In this document: positions 52,346 through 64,000 of the stretch, piece by piece
Layout: the number at the start of each line of letters is the position of its first letter
Position numbering within the stretch: the stretch's first letter is position 1
NCBI GenBank assembly: GCA_013397115.1
Contig: VWZW01005505.1
Location: 62,001 to 126,000 of the forward strand
Direction of reading: 5' to 3'
Length of the DNA stretch: 64,000 nt
DNA from: Edolisoma coerulescens
Lineage: Eukaryota > Chordata > Aves > Passeriformes > Campephagidae
Made by a program: the position numbers and the translations under genes
Notes under the pieces: model-generated
Told to the model about the DNA's origin: nothing
The model's input: only the letters and a program-made list of their open reading frames with translations
Databases searched by the model: none

Positions 52346-53989
52346 ATAACTTTTGAATTATTGCTGGACAAAACTAACTACTGAGCTTTCTCTGAAGACA
52401 CACATTCCTTCAGGGGTGGAAAACACCCTCAGGTGTGATCTCACTTGTGTGTGATGTGAGAGTCACCAAGAGACACCACTTGTGTGTCCAGACAGGTTAC
52501 CTTTTTTTTGTAAAAGCTTCCATACTGTAGATAAAATGCTGCGTGTTTTTTTCCAGCACTTCTAAACTCTTTTATCCTTTGTCCAACAGTTAATCACTCA
52601 TCTCACATGCAGACACAACCGTGTCACTGTCACTCCAATCATATCCTGATGCCACTCTAACGTTATGAACCTTCCCCTTATGCAAAAAGCGTTCTTATAC
52701 ACAGCACTGCTGCTTAAGTCCTGCTTGCTGACTGCCTCTCACCTCTTGAACAAAAATACGGTCTCTGATGGGACGAAGTGAGCATGAAACACTATAGAGA
52801 ACACAGTTCCTAATACTGCTTTCAGTAATTCATTTATATCATTAATGTCTTCAGAGAACTTTGAAATTCCAAACTTGACATTTGTCTGTTAAATATATGA
52901 ATTTTGAAATATAATCTAATAATATTAACAACATTTGGGTGGAGTAAGATCCTTATTTCTAGAACAGATTTGTTTCTGCACTGATTGTTAGCTTCAGCTA
53001 GTAAAATCTAGCCATTTGCACAATACTGTGCATTAACAGCAGCCATACAAAACTAAAAAGTAGAAATAAAAAAGATGGAGAAAATGGTAGGAGAAAAGCA
53101 CAAATCCAGATGTTAACCTTCACAGAGTGAGTGTAAAGAGCCACTTCATACCAAATTCACACATTAAAGACTCTGACATTTCAGGTCAAGTGGGAGCATC
53201 TCACCAAGAAGTCTGAAAACAGCTACTCTATAGCAAAAATGGTCACATTTGGGGAAATTAGTACCATTACCAGTACCAACATCTCCTTCATTTCTGCTTT
53301 TAATCCTCTTGTAAGGCTATTAAGGTATTCAGGAACATCTCAGTTCCCTGGGGCAGAGAAGTAGCCTAGCACCCAGAAGGTTAAGATTATCCTGCCCTGT
53401 TAAAACCACATGAGATTGATGCTCTTCTGTATCTTCTGGCCTCTCTGCAGCTCCAAATTCTCCCAACAGCCAAAGCAGCCATCAAGAGAAAAGACTGCAT
53501 GGTTTTTTCGAGCAATTTTCATCTCTTCTAATAGCTTTCCTGCCACAACAGGGTAAGAAGGATCAGAAGCAGGCAGGACGTTGGTTTTCATCCCCAGTTA
53601 TAAAGGAACAATACTTTTAAGTATTCATGTTTGTGTTTTTGCTGACCCTTCTACAGATGGCTGGACAATTCTCAGAACAGAAAAGAAGGGTTAAAGAAAA
53701 TTCTAGATAACAAGTGTTGTAATATGGATTAGAAGCAAAACTCCTATTTTTTTGTTTCAAAAAACATACACGTTGCATAGCATTCCATTCCTTTAATGTG
53801 AAGACACTAATATTAAAAAAGAAATATGACATGATTATTTTAATTATGTAGAACTGTAATTGGCATTTATTGCGTCGGGCTTCAGAGGGACAGGAGCATG
53901 GGATGGAAAGCTGATTTTTTCATTAAATAGCTGCCCCAAGGCAGATACATTCTGAACAAAGCACCTTTTCATGAGATATACCTGTCCCA

Positions 53990-54330
53990 TGGAGAGAACA
54001 ACAAAGGGAATGAGGAAGGGGACGTAGGAAGCCTGAACAAGGAGAGAATGATATGAAAAGAGTCCATGAAAAAAGAGAAAAAAAAAGGATAAAAGAGAAA
54101 GTAGTAACTAGGATGGAGTGGCATGGTATGGTCTAATAAAGGTTAAATGACTTAATCAATAAGAAAAAGATGCTTTCAAAGAAGAAGGGCAGAAAGAGGG
54201 AAAGGAGGAAATTAAAAGAGCACACTTAAAGGATAAGAAGGATTAAAACTAAGATGGAACAAGAGGAAAAAACCCAATACGCAACTTCTCCAAAGAATGA
54301 GAAAGAAAAGGCAAAAAAAAAAAAATCACA
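53990..54330. repeat. Purine-rich (A/G) low-complexity block
   Basis: For about 340 bases the plus strand is dominated by A and G, with runs such as AAAAAAGAGAAAAAAAAAGG and AGAAGGGCAGAAAGAGGGAA. No gene is visible in it. Confidence 0.75.
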
Positions 54331-57300
54331 TCCATGCATACAGATCACTTCAGGGAGCAAATCGTGCCTGTTTGCATCTGTTGTACTGTAAATTTGACTA
54401 TATGGCATTCCTCAGCACTTCTGACTGCTTAAGGAGCATTAAACAGATGAGTCATGAAGGATGAAGTTAAGGGCAGAGGAGTCCAGGACAATCTCTACTT
54501 TCTCATCGACACTCATTTCTTTCCTGCTTTGCCTCAAGGTGGCTACCAGCAGTTTGGCTCAGAAAGAGCCTGAAAAGAACATCTCCCTGCCTTTTTTTTC
54601 CAAAATGACATGTGGTATTAGAAAAAAATGTCCCCACATCAGCTGTATATGCTTCTAGTGGAATGGGAGATTCATGCCTGCTCCTCAATAAGACATCTGA
54701 ACAACATCAGAAATTGATATGGGGTACAGATGAGCAGTCTCCCTTATTCATACACTTAGTTTTCCACTGATACTCCCCAGAAGCAATGGAAACCTTCATT
54801 CCTACCACAGCAAACAACAAACACACCAAGAAAAAGGGATCTAGTTTTCTAGTGTGTTCTGTGGATTCAAATTAGAGGCTTTGCTGCATCACCACTTGGC
54901 TTCACTCATATCTCGCAGTCACTATTAACAGACAGTTATGGCAAGGACCAACCTCCTTCCCTTCTGAGATTCAGCGTAATGGAAACAGCACAAGGCTGTT
55001 AACCCACAACACAACAGAGCTTTGCACTTTGCAGAAATCATGGCAAAGGAGCTGTCCTTACGTCAGCAGAGAGCACGTTTTTGAGTGGTGGAAATACTGC
55101 ATCTGCTATTATCTTTTTCCTTTGCTATTCAACATCTCCAAAAGAACCAAACAGCACTAGAGCAGCACTGATGCAGCAGTGAAAGAGCACTGCATCTCAA
55201 GGCTCCTGTACTTCATACCTCTTATGAGGTTTTCCCAAAGGCTGTCTGCAAATGCCACTGAATTGTTCAAGTCTGTGTAACCACAGGAATATGCTTTTCA
55301 CATTTCTTTAAACACATTTTCAGTTGTGTTGTAATCATGGGAGCGCAGTAACAGGAAACAGAAACATATGCATATATTAACTACAACTTAATTCTGCCAG
55401 GATATAAGACATTATTCACACTTGTGCGAGTTGAGAGTCACTAATCATCATCACTAAGATGAAAGGTTAGTGCATTGTTTATCGACTATTTAGTATTCAC
55501 ATTTGATTATTTCAGGATTAGTGTCACAGAAAAATTATATACTTCGAACCATACACAAAACCCCCCTGAACAATCTTTTAATCATTCTCTTGATTTTCTT
55601 TCTGCCTTCAAATTTCTCGAACTTTTTGTAGAGGCAGAATCCTATCAATCACTCAAAAATACATAAATACGTGGTAGTTTAAGATTCCAAGTGCAAAATT
55701 TATAGCCACTGTCTGTTCCTAAGATATGACAGAACAGATTAAATCTGGGGCAGCGCACCATACAGGAACATCAACATTGCTAAAGCATGCATGAAGGATA
55801 TGGAAGCTTCTCCAACTTCCCTAATACACAACTGGTACTACAGGGGACTTACTTTTAGAGATATGTGGCTTAAATGGCTAAGTATATTTCATTCTTTACT
55901 AGTTTGAATTGTAACTCTCTCTCAAGCAATTTTATATACACAAAGAGGAAAAAAAAATCTGGTCTGTTGTGGCCATGATCAAAAAAAGTTATACTATAAT
56001 GAAGCAAAGCTGCACCCAAAGCTCAAGACTGTTTAAAAAGAACTTCCACATAAATTTATTTAACAGAAATGTTGATCTGAGTATTACTAATGATAAAGCA
56101 ACTAGATGAATGTGGACAGGCTGTACTGTTTTACTTGGTTGTTATTCTGCTGGTCTTTCTCTACAAAAGTAGCCATTTTAAATGTCTAGCTAACAGTATA
56201 GGGGGAAGGAAGAATTTCCCTTTCAGGCTCAAAACAATGCAAGGACACTGGCTGATTCCTCCACCCTGCCTAGGAATGTCCCTCAGGGCCTTCAGTCCAG
56301 AAGGCTTGCAAAGCAGTTTATTCTGGAGGGCTTTCTGGAAGCTAGAAAGGAGTTTTAAAAATATCTAACCCATCCTCCATCTCTGCCTTCCTGTTTACTG
56401 GCTTAGGTACACAACAGCCAGAACTCACTACAATTAGGAGAGGCAACAAAGACTTTTAAATAGGAGAGTAGATTAAAATAAGAAATAATTCAACTTGAGC
56501 AAGGAAGAGATCCATACATGATGCTGTGGTGCATTCTGATGCCAATTATTTTGAGTTATTCATACAAAACTATAAACAAACAGAAAAATATTCCACATTA
56601 CACACCACTGATTAAAGGCCTTGAGGAAATAGATCAGAAACGACATCTAAAGAAAAATACTGCAGCGAATTTTGAAATTATGAGAACCATCCATTACAAG
56701 GCATAAGTAACAACTTTATACTGTATTGCTTGAAAAATGCATGAAAAAGACTTGGAAAAGACCTATTACTTTTGAATTAGCCAGGTAAATATGCCAAAAA
56801 TCCTGCATACCTGAAGGCACATTAAGATCTAAAGTATTTGGAAATTGAAAATTATGAGGTATCAATTATTGTTTCTAATGGTGGATACTTTTTTCTGAGC
56901 ATTATTCTATATTCTGACGTCAACAAGATTAAAGCGGTAAATTAAATCTTTCTAATTTTTCAGTAACAACAAAAACAAACAGATCTTTGGACATGTATCA
57001 CACATTCATAACAAACAAATTCTTTACTAATATATAGCTGCTTTAAGAAACTGTACCTTTCAGCTTTTCCATTTCTTTAATCCCCATCTAGAGTGCCTGC
57101 TGGCAAACCAGCAGCATGTCGGAAAAGGGTGAAGAATATGAAGATATATAAGTGTGAATTTCATGAAGTCTGTCGCTCCCTCTATGTTATGTATTTTTGG
57201 CCAGTAAAACAATGTAAGTACTTAGCTTCAAAACCCCATGTTGTGCATCTCACCCCAGTAGCAATTACAGGAAGAGTCCAGCTGTAAAAACCTGATGGAG

Positions 57301-58289
57301 ACGCTGTGCAGATTCAAAGAATCAAAAGCGCAATTCATTAGAAGTGCTTCACTTGCTTTCTGAAGCAATTTTGAAGCTGGTGTACACAGAGGTAGGGTTG
57401 CAAGGTCACCCCTATCCTTGCCTTTTCACCACTCAGCAGAGGACAAGCTACCAGAAAGTAACCCAGAGACTCAAGAAATGCCACAGACAGTATCTTAAAG
57501 CTTTCCTGAACACACTGTAGGATGCCACTGAGGAGAAAGAAGGGACCATTCAACAAAAACCCCTTGTGATCTTTTGCATTTAAAAATGAGCAGAAAAACA
57601 AGCCCCCTTACACGAACTACTAGCAACAAAATCAAGGGAAAGCTTTACTCCTCTTTGAACCTTTCTGAATGAACCAAAAGACTCGACCAGCAGCAGCTGA
57701 TATTTTGTACTCAGTGACAGCCAAGTCAGCCTCCTGTATATTCAGATATATATGCTTTATTACAAATAAATTCCACTGTATGTTGCTTGAATAGCTACTG
57801 CAGTGTTAAATTGAAGCTTCAAGAAATGCATACAAAGTAATATTTAAGAGACTATTTCATGTGGAGTCTCCAGGTTATGGCAATAATGGGTTAGGTTTAC
57901 TTGCTGATTACTGCAAAATCAAGTACCTATCAACACAAAGATGAGTTGGACTGACAGCAAAATTTTCAGTAAATGACTTCCTTTTAATTTGCAAGTATCC
58001 TGCAATTACAGTATTTCCAAATAGAGGACTTTGTTTCGTCTGGTTTTTTTTAACGACAACAAAGTATCTCGTTACATAAACAGAAGTGTTCTTTGACACT
58101 GTATCTTGCTGCTAACTGTTATGGGATTTATCTTCAAGAGAAGAATAGCAATAAAGAGGCAAATTAATTCTGTTTTCTGTAACTGTAGCAGGCACACTAG
58201 TGTAAACACACAGAATTCCCATGGAGAGAATATTTTTAGTCTTTTGTAATAAATGATCAGCAACTTAGCAGACAGAAACATCCTTACTT

Positions 58290-58301
58290 CCCCCCCCCCC
58301 C
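58290..58301. repeat. C homopolymer (12 bases)
   Basis: Twelve Cs followed by GG. A run of this kind is prone to length errors in sequencing. Confidence 0.9.
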
Positions 58302-59183
58302 GGCTCAGAGAACGTATCTCGTACCTACGAATTCTAACGATTAAAATAATTCTACCAATTATTTTGCTGCATTCCAGTATGCATAGTCAAGTATGTAATG
58401 CAATAAACTATGCCTGAATGGTCTGTTTACCCCACAGCAAGTTACAAGGAAAACTCTTTCGCCTTAAAGGACTTGTCTCTTTGGAGCGTGCAGGCTGGCA
58501 AAAAGCCAAGGGAAGCTGGTGCTTAAGCAACCAAGACTGAGCAGTGCCTGTGTGCATTGCAATCTCAGCCAACCGCAGTAAATGTTATTGGAGTTTTTGT
58601 GCTGTAAAATTGCTGCTTTCATGCCCACTGCATCTGACAATAGGAATCCTTGGCCTTGCATGAGAAAGGAAGGCTGATGTGCCTTCTAGTCAGATCTCTG
58701 CATCCTTAAAAAGCAGGGTTACTACTCCTGTGTACTCCAAATGGGTTAGTGACAAATAAATTCATGTCAATGCTACGCCAGACACAGAAAGATACTAAAT
58801 GGAGAATTCTTTTGTAAAGAGCAGAAAAACCATGCTTTAACCACAGTCCTTAAACTATTAAAAGTATTGATGAGATTTAAAAAGATAAAGGATGTTAAAG
58901 GTGACAAATGTTTAGCCTTTTACTTTTTGAAGCAACTTTGAGATAAGTTGTTTTCACAATCATCCAATGCACTTTTTTTTTTTTGCTTAGTGACTCAAGC
59001 ACAAAATCCTTAGCGTTTCTCCTATGAAAGACTGCAACAAGCATCTGCCAGCAGAATTTGTGAGAATCCGGTTTACTTTCAGTGAGCAGCATGTTTAAAG
59101 CACTGAAACATGATCTTCCAACTTACAGCTACCCACAACAGAGTTCAAATGGAAACCAAAAGGCAATGAGAAGACAAATCAGA

Positions 59184-59233
59184 TTTTTTTTTTTTTGGTC
59201 AAATGTTCTTTTTTTTTTTTTTCTTTTTTTTTC
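59184..59233. repeat. T-rich tract with three T runs
   Basis: T runs of 13, 14 and 9 bases separated by short breaks and ending CTACAGG. It is a polypyrimidine-acceptor look-alike on the plus strand, with no exon evidence after it. Confidence 0.85.
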
Positions 59234-62200
59234 TACAGGAACTTTTCAACACTATAGAATAAAATGCACGTTGCAGTTGCATTACAATGACCTGATTCCT
59301 GTATTAACCCCCCACTGGCAACTTCCATTTAATCCAATAGCAATTCCTCAGAAGCACAGAATCAGGCCATAGCAATCATTGGAACTACAGAATAAATTAG
59401 GTATAAAAAAAATCAAAAATATTTTAAAAATCAAGATTTTCTTAAAACCTCATAACCTTCAACTCATTTCATGTTTCTGGAAGAACTTTTGTATTCACAA
59501 ATCCATCAAGGCTTGGTGAGCATTAGAGCTGATACAAAAGGCTTGTAAAACCATAAATTCAGACTGTTGCAACCAAGTGATGAACACATGGGAACATGAG
59601 TAGGATCTTGAGTCCTCCCTTTCTAAAAAAGGCTTTTTAAAAAAGATTTTGCATTGCAGTACAGAGTTAAAAATATTTACCCAAAAACTTCCCCAAAATA
59701 AAATAATGAAAAATCAAAATAAAAGAGCTTAATGTGATGGTGTGACACACTCGCATCTGCTCCTGATCTCATACAAGTTATTTGCTGTGCACTTGTATAA
59801 CATTTATTTCTCTGGAACTCAGCATAAGCAGTACTTGGGTGAAGTCCTCAGCTTTTTAATTTATAACGAAAATAAACTCTCTATATTACTGTTTCCTTCT
59901 CCTCTTACCTTCTGTATTACAGATTAATTTCTACCATAAATTTCTTACAGCCTACTCTCTACGCAAGAGCAGTACATCCTCGTTCCTGATTGCGACTTCA
60001 GTATTCTCCCATTAAACTGTGACAGAATTTAAATTCAAGCTCCTTATCTTGCAATTAGGAATGTCTGTTCTGTAATCAAGCAGTCAAAGGAAACGATGTG
60101 TGTGCAAGCACTGGCAAGAGGGAAGGATGCATTTTTGACTCTCATGTTCATCTATCACGCCAGGTACATGTTAGTTCACTTCAAGTGAGCTGACATTTGG
60201 GTGCAGCATTCTTCCTTCAATAAAATGATATTCTGCTTTTATGTTTCACTGTATTTCAATGAATTTATCTTCACAGATTTTCTTAAACTGCATGGTTTTT
60301 TGTAATATGATTTTTGATGGGGAAGGAGGAGTGGAGGAAATGTCTCTACATCAGATCATCCCTGCACTACGATACACAGTTGGCAGGTTGTCCCATCTGG
60401 CATGCATTCGAGTATAAGACGGATAATTTGTCACTCTGAATCCTTTGATTTGTGAAAAGGCCAAAATCATCTCTGGAAAGATATTTTGCAGCTAATGATA
60501 CAGGAGGTGTGGGGGAGACTGTTCTTTGAAGGCTACAAAGGCCACAATCTGAGGAGAAATAATTGGGTCTTGGCTCTTCTATTAAGTAACAGAGATTGAA
60601 AACTACAAAAATCTCTTAAGAGCGAAACATGACTTACAACAATCAGATAGGAGAAGTAACTGCCCACCACTTTGCAGAATTTGATTTTGGAGGGGTGAGG
60701 GTGAGATTGGGGAACTGTAATTTGCTCTTGGCAAACAGACTGAATGCTTAATTAAACTGAACAAATGTACATTTTTGTACTCTAAGGGAACAATGTTGAC
60801 AGAAGCTTGGCTTAAAAACCAATGAAAGAGGATAAAAAGATGGATTCATGAAATTGAAATCAAATACCAAAAAGAGATAAAAAATAAACTGGCTACCATT
60901 CAAGACACAATTTTCAAGTTTTTAAGGCAACTACATTCACCCCAAGGAACTGGAACAGACAAATCTGTTGATCTGTAGTACCTGAAAGATATTTGCCTTC
61001 CTGCAATGTCTGACTTTGGACCATAAGAGATTTACGTGCTTCTGCAGCTACCAAGGAAGGCTGCAAGCACTGATACACACTGGCTGAAATAGAACTGTCT
61101 CTGGCCTGAGAAAAAAAGTCAGCATGTATTTTTATAACATGAACTTATTCTGTATTTACAGAAAGCTTGTCAAGTACCTCTATTCAGCATCATGGGCATT
61201 GTGAATTTATCGTTATCCAACATTTTTGCTTACAAAATATTTACATGTGTGTGTACATGCCCAGAAGACATTGGCAGTTTTCACTGAGAGCTGGGAATCT
61301 TATTTTGTAATTTTGCAGGATATAAAATAGTCCAGCACGTGGGAAGGGAAAGTGGCTGTTTTGCAAATGATTTATTGTGGAAAGTCTGGACAATTTCAGA
61401 GTGAAGTCTGGGCTACAGGACAAATCATTTTCTGTTACATTTAAACAGGCAATGCATTTCAACATGCAGGCTGCCAGCATAACACACTTCGCCATAGCTT
61501 AGTACGAAAATCTCTGTCCTAAACTACAAACTCACGTATCCCTGACTCAAAATGCACACAAGTACTACTAGAAAAGCTCCAGGAGGTTACCTCAGTCCAC
61601 CTTCTCCTAACTGAATGTAGGTTTGCTCTCAGCAGTATGAGTTACATTTTTATTTATTTTAATTTCATGTTACAAAGTGACAGAGCTTTTGTCACTTCCT
61701 TGGGACAGACTTAGATATCTTAATGTAGTTGACCGTCGAACAGTTTTTCCTAATGATGTGCCTAATCTTTCCTTTCCTTATTTTCATCCTATTACTTTTA
61801 ATTGTATCTCTACACCGTATGCAACATGTTCCATTCTGTCTTCGGTTATTAGCTTCCCTTTGCCAGCAATGAATTATTGCTTAGGCCACGTGTTGAGTCG
61901 AAGTTTAATCTCTTACCTATTCCCATATAGTAACACCTCTAACCTCATAATTGTTTTCACACAAATATTTCTGAACAGTAAAATACAGAGCAATAAGAGA
62001 ATTTGAAAGGAACTTCGAAAAAGGAAGATGCCTGAATTCCAAACTTATATTCCATTGATGCTATGTCTAGGAATCCCTCTTTGCTGAGATATTTGCATAC
62101 CCAGCTCAAACTGTACTCGTGAGTCAGACCATGTTGCAGATTTATGCCTAATTAAAACTATCACCATTTCTCCTTAGATTTTTCCTGAATACTCCGCATT

Positions 62201-62854
62201 TCAGACCAGCTTATATTTTTCAGTTCTAATTTCATTTTATTAGTTTCTGGCTATACAATTAATGGTCTTTCCTTGCCCTCTTCTATTAACATTTTGTCTC
62301 TAGCTGGCACTCAGAACACTTGCTATTTAGTATCACTGGGAAATTTTTAGTGCCATTTTTACTCCTTCATCCATATAACTAATGAGGACGTTAAATAAAA
62401 CCAAGATTATAGCATATCCCCACAATGTTCTTCAATACAACTCCTCCTTGATTGAACTATTAGTCCTAATTTATTATCACAGACTATTTCAAACCAAACA
62501 GGTCTGAGTTAATTTTTCAAGTAAAATGTCTTAGGGCCAGTGTCAGACCTCAGGACAAATTGTGTGTACTGATACAACAATGACAAAACTTAATTTATCA
62601 CGAATTATGAGATAAGAGATAAAAATCTCATTAAACAATGTGTAAGACAACAATGAAAATAAGGCATGTGGATGCCCTCAGAGATTCCAGATGACTGCCA
62701 GTTCTGAGAATGATGAAAAGAAAAAGAAGCAAATTTATACTTCACTGAAAAAAGCCCAAACAGCTTTTAAGCATTCAATTTCACGACCTCATGTTTGTTT
62801 CCTTGTGTCCTAGAACACCCCCATGCTCCCTTCTCCTCCTTTTGTTCCCCAATA

Positions 62855-62993
62855 ATCCGAACTACTAAAATGCAGTTCATTAGAGCACGGTGCTAATAAT
62901 GCCAAGGTTGTGGGTTCAGTCTCTGTGTAGGCCATTCACTTAAGAGCTGGGATCCTTGTGGGTCCCTTCCAACTAAGAATATTCTATGAAATC
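62855..62993 (+). mobile_element. tRNA-Ile-derived SINE with CR1-like 3' tail
   Basis: The 5' half resembles a tRNA-Ile (AAT) gene: TTAGAGCACGGTGCTAATAA carries the D-arm end and anticodon loop (AAT at 62895..62897), followed by GCCAAGGTTGTGGGTTCAGT with the RNA polymerase III B box at 62913..62923. The acceptor stem is degenerate and the A box is poor. The 3' half, GATCCTTGTGGGTCCCTTCC then AACTAAGAATATTCTATGAA, is a CR1-type tail, which supplies the LINE machinery's recognition end. This matches the architecture of the zebra finch SINE known as TguSINE1. It is not a functional tRNA gene. Confidence 0.85.
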
Positions 62994-64000
62994 AAAAGAA
63001 GTCCTCCTTTGAAATGACATGGCAGGTGACAGCCTGGCTGCCAAGTTCTAGTTCACCAACACATGCAGTTTCCTTTGTGGAATAACTGTGGCAACACAGA
63101 GATGGAAAAAGGACTGGGAAGTGTTTAGTAGGCACTAAAGCAGGACTACCAGAAAGCCACACAAGGTACTTCCACGTTGGCCAAGACTTAATTTGCCATG
63201 GGCCTTTTCAATATCCATAGGTTATTTCCAACCTTCTCACAAGGTAGTTGGGTATGAAGGGGGAAATCCCAATTTCCTCTTCCCACCCTCACCGGAGCTG
63301 CAAAGGAAGAAAAGATGCCTTAAAAGTCACTTGCATCTTCCACTAACTTATAACACAAATCCCTGTGTGTGCTTCCAATCACATTTCCATTTCATTTTGC
63401 TTTTGGTGGAAAGAAAAAGGCGGAAGTGAGGCAGATTGTTTAGTTATGCTGGTTATACATGAATTGTGGTGTCTGTGCAGAAAAATAAAACATGAGAGAT
63501 GGAGGGAAAATCTGAAGAGTAGAAAACCCCTAACAAACACCTAATAAAATTCACACTTATGCTCTGTACATGTGTTATATATATGGTCTTTACTGGTGCC
63601 AGGCTTGAGCATTGGGCACCTATTCTCTCAGGTACTTGTACAAAAGCAGAAGGTCCTGACCTTGGCTTCTTGACATTGTGGGATAAGAAAAACAATAATT
63701 TCTGTATGGCAGATACTTTTGTATAAGCTCTCCCATCAAGTTCTAATGAGTCATCATGAACTAAAGTCCTCAATTTATAGGAGAATTATGCCACAGCACA
63801 TTTGGTGTCTGTAGAGAGAAATGTCCTACAAGGAGACCTCTGAATGCAGAGAGTTGGAATATGTTTTCATTCAACCAGCTTTATTACATTATTTTTTCTC
63901 TTTCACAAGTTTAAATTCAGAGTTGTGCTCTAGATTTCCAAATTTGCAGGAAGGCTTAGCCATTTTGAACTGAAAAGCCCATCAATCTGCAATCCCCATG

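Larger units (their letters stand above)
31938..64000 (-). other. TENM3: TENM3 intron, partial (upstream of the cytoplasmic exon)
   Basis: Phase 1 intron that ends on the minus strand at CTTCTTAG before the cytoplasmic exon and extends beyond the right edge, so it exceeds 32 kb. The upstream exon should encode the acidic Ser-rich part of the intracellular domain and was not seen. Recognised contents are an ERVL relic with a nested CR1 (45840..48657), a possible LTR fragment after it, a tRNA-Ile SINE (62855..62993), homopolymer tracts, a purine-rich block at 53990..54330 and a small GC/CpG-richer patch at 52200..52345. The remaining long stretches (31938..45839 and most of 49041..62854) show no gene I can support. 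Confidence 0.8.

Noticed and set aside
62855..62927. tRNA-Ile (AAT) gene
   Set aside because: Acceptor stem and A box are degenerate, the B box departs from consensus, and the sequence runs straight into a CR1-like tail, so it is a SINE head.
1..64000. CRISPR arrays, operons, integrons, phage or plasmid modules
   Set aside because: No regularly spaced repeats, no dense coding and no prokaryotic gene starts; all evidence points to a vertebrate chromosome.

Overview
The window is vertebrate nuclear DNA, almost certainly from a bird. It is AT-rich and intron-dominated. It carries several CR1 LINE fragments with the usual avian 3' tail, a decayed ERVL-type endogenous retrovirus with a bird-type LTR, and a tRNA-Ile-derived SINE with a CR1-like tail. 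That SINE type is known to me from passerines such as zebra finch, so a passerine or close relative is likely but not proven. There is no bacterial gene organisation, CRISPR array or operon.

The only host gene I can support is teneurin-3 (TENM3), on the minus strand. Two consecutive coding exons are visible. The upstream exon (31700..31937, 238 bp) encodes part of the cytoplasmic domain. The downstream exon (11777..12015, 239 bp) encodes the juxtamembrane cytoplasmic segment and the single transmembrane helix. Both have consensus splice sites, and their split codons join in frame (phases 1, 2 and 1). The 19,684-bp intron between them is complete here. The upstream intron runs from 31938 past the right end, and the downstream intron from 11776 past the left end. 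I found no other TENM3 exon.

Layout from left to right. 1..11776: downstream intron, with a CR1 fragment at 9203..9597. 11777..12015: transmembrane exon. 12016..31699: complete intron, holding an antisense CR1 (14445..16124) split by a sense CR1 (15362..15943). 31700..31937: cytoplasmic exon. 31938..64000: upstream intron, holding an ERVL relic (about 45840..48657) itself split by a CR1 (about 47240..47987), a possible second LTR fragment (about 48815..49040), and a tRNA-Ile SINE (62855..62993). Unrecognised single-copy DNA separates these. Some of it is AT-rich and dense in ATTA-type motifs, so it may be conserved regulatory DNA, but that needs cross-species alignment.

I did not find a previously undescribed molecular system. 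The most interesting observations are the retroelement nests, the LINE/SINE tail match inside one window, and a splice-phase pattern in which skipping both TENM3 exons together would keep the frame while removing the membrane anchor.
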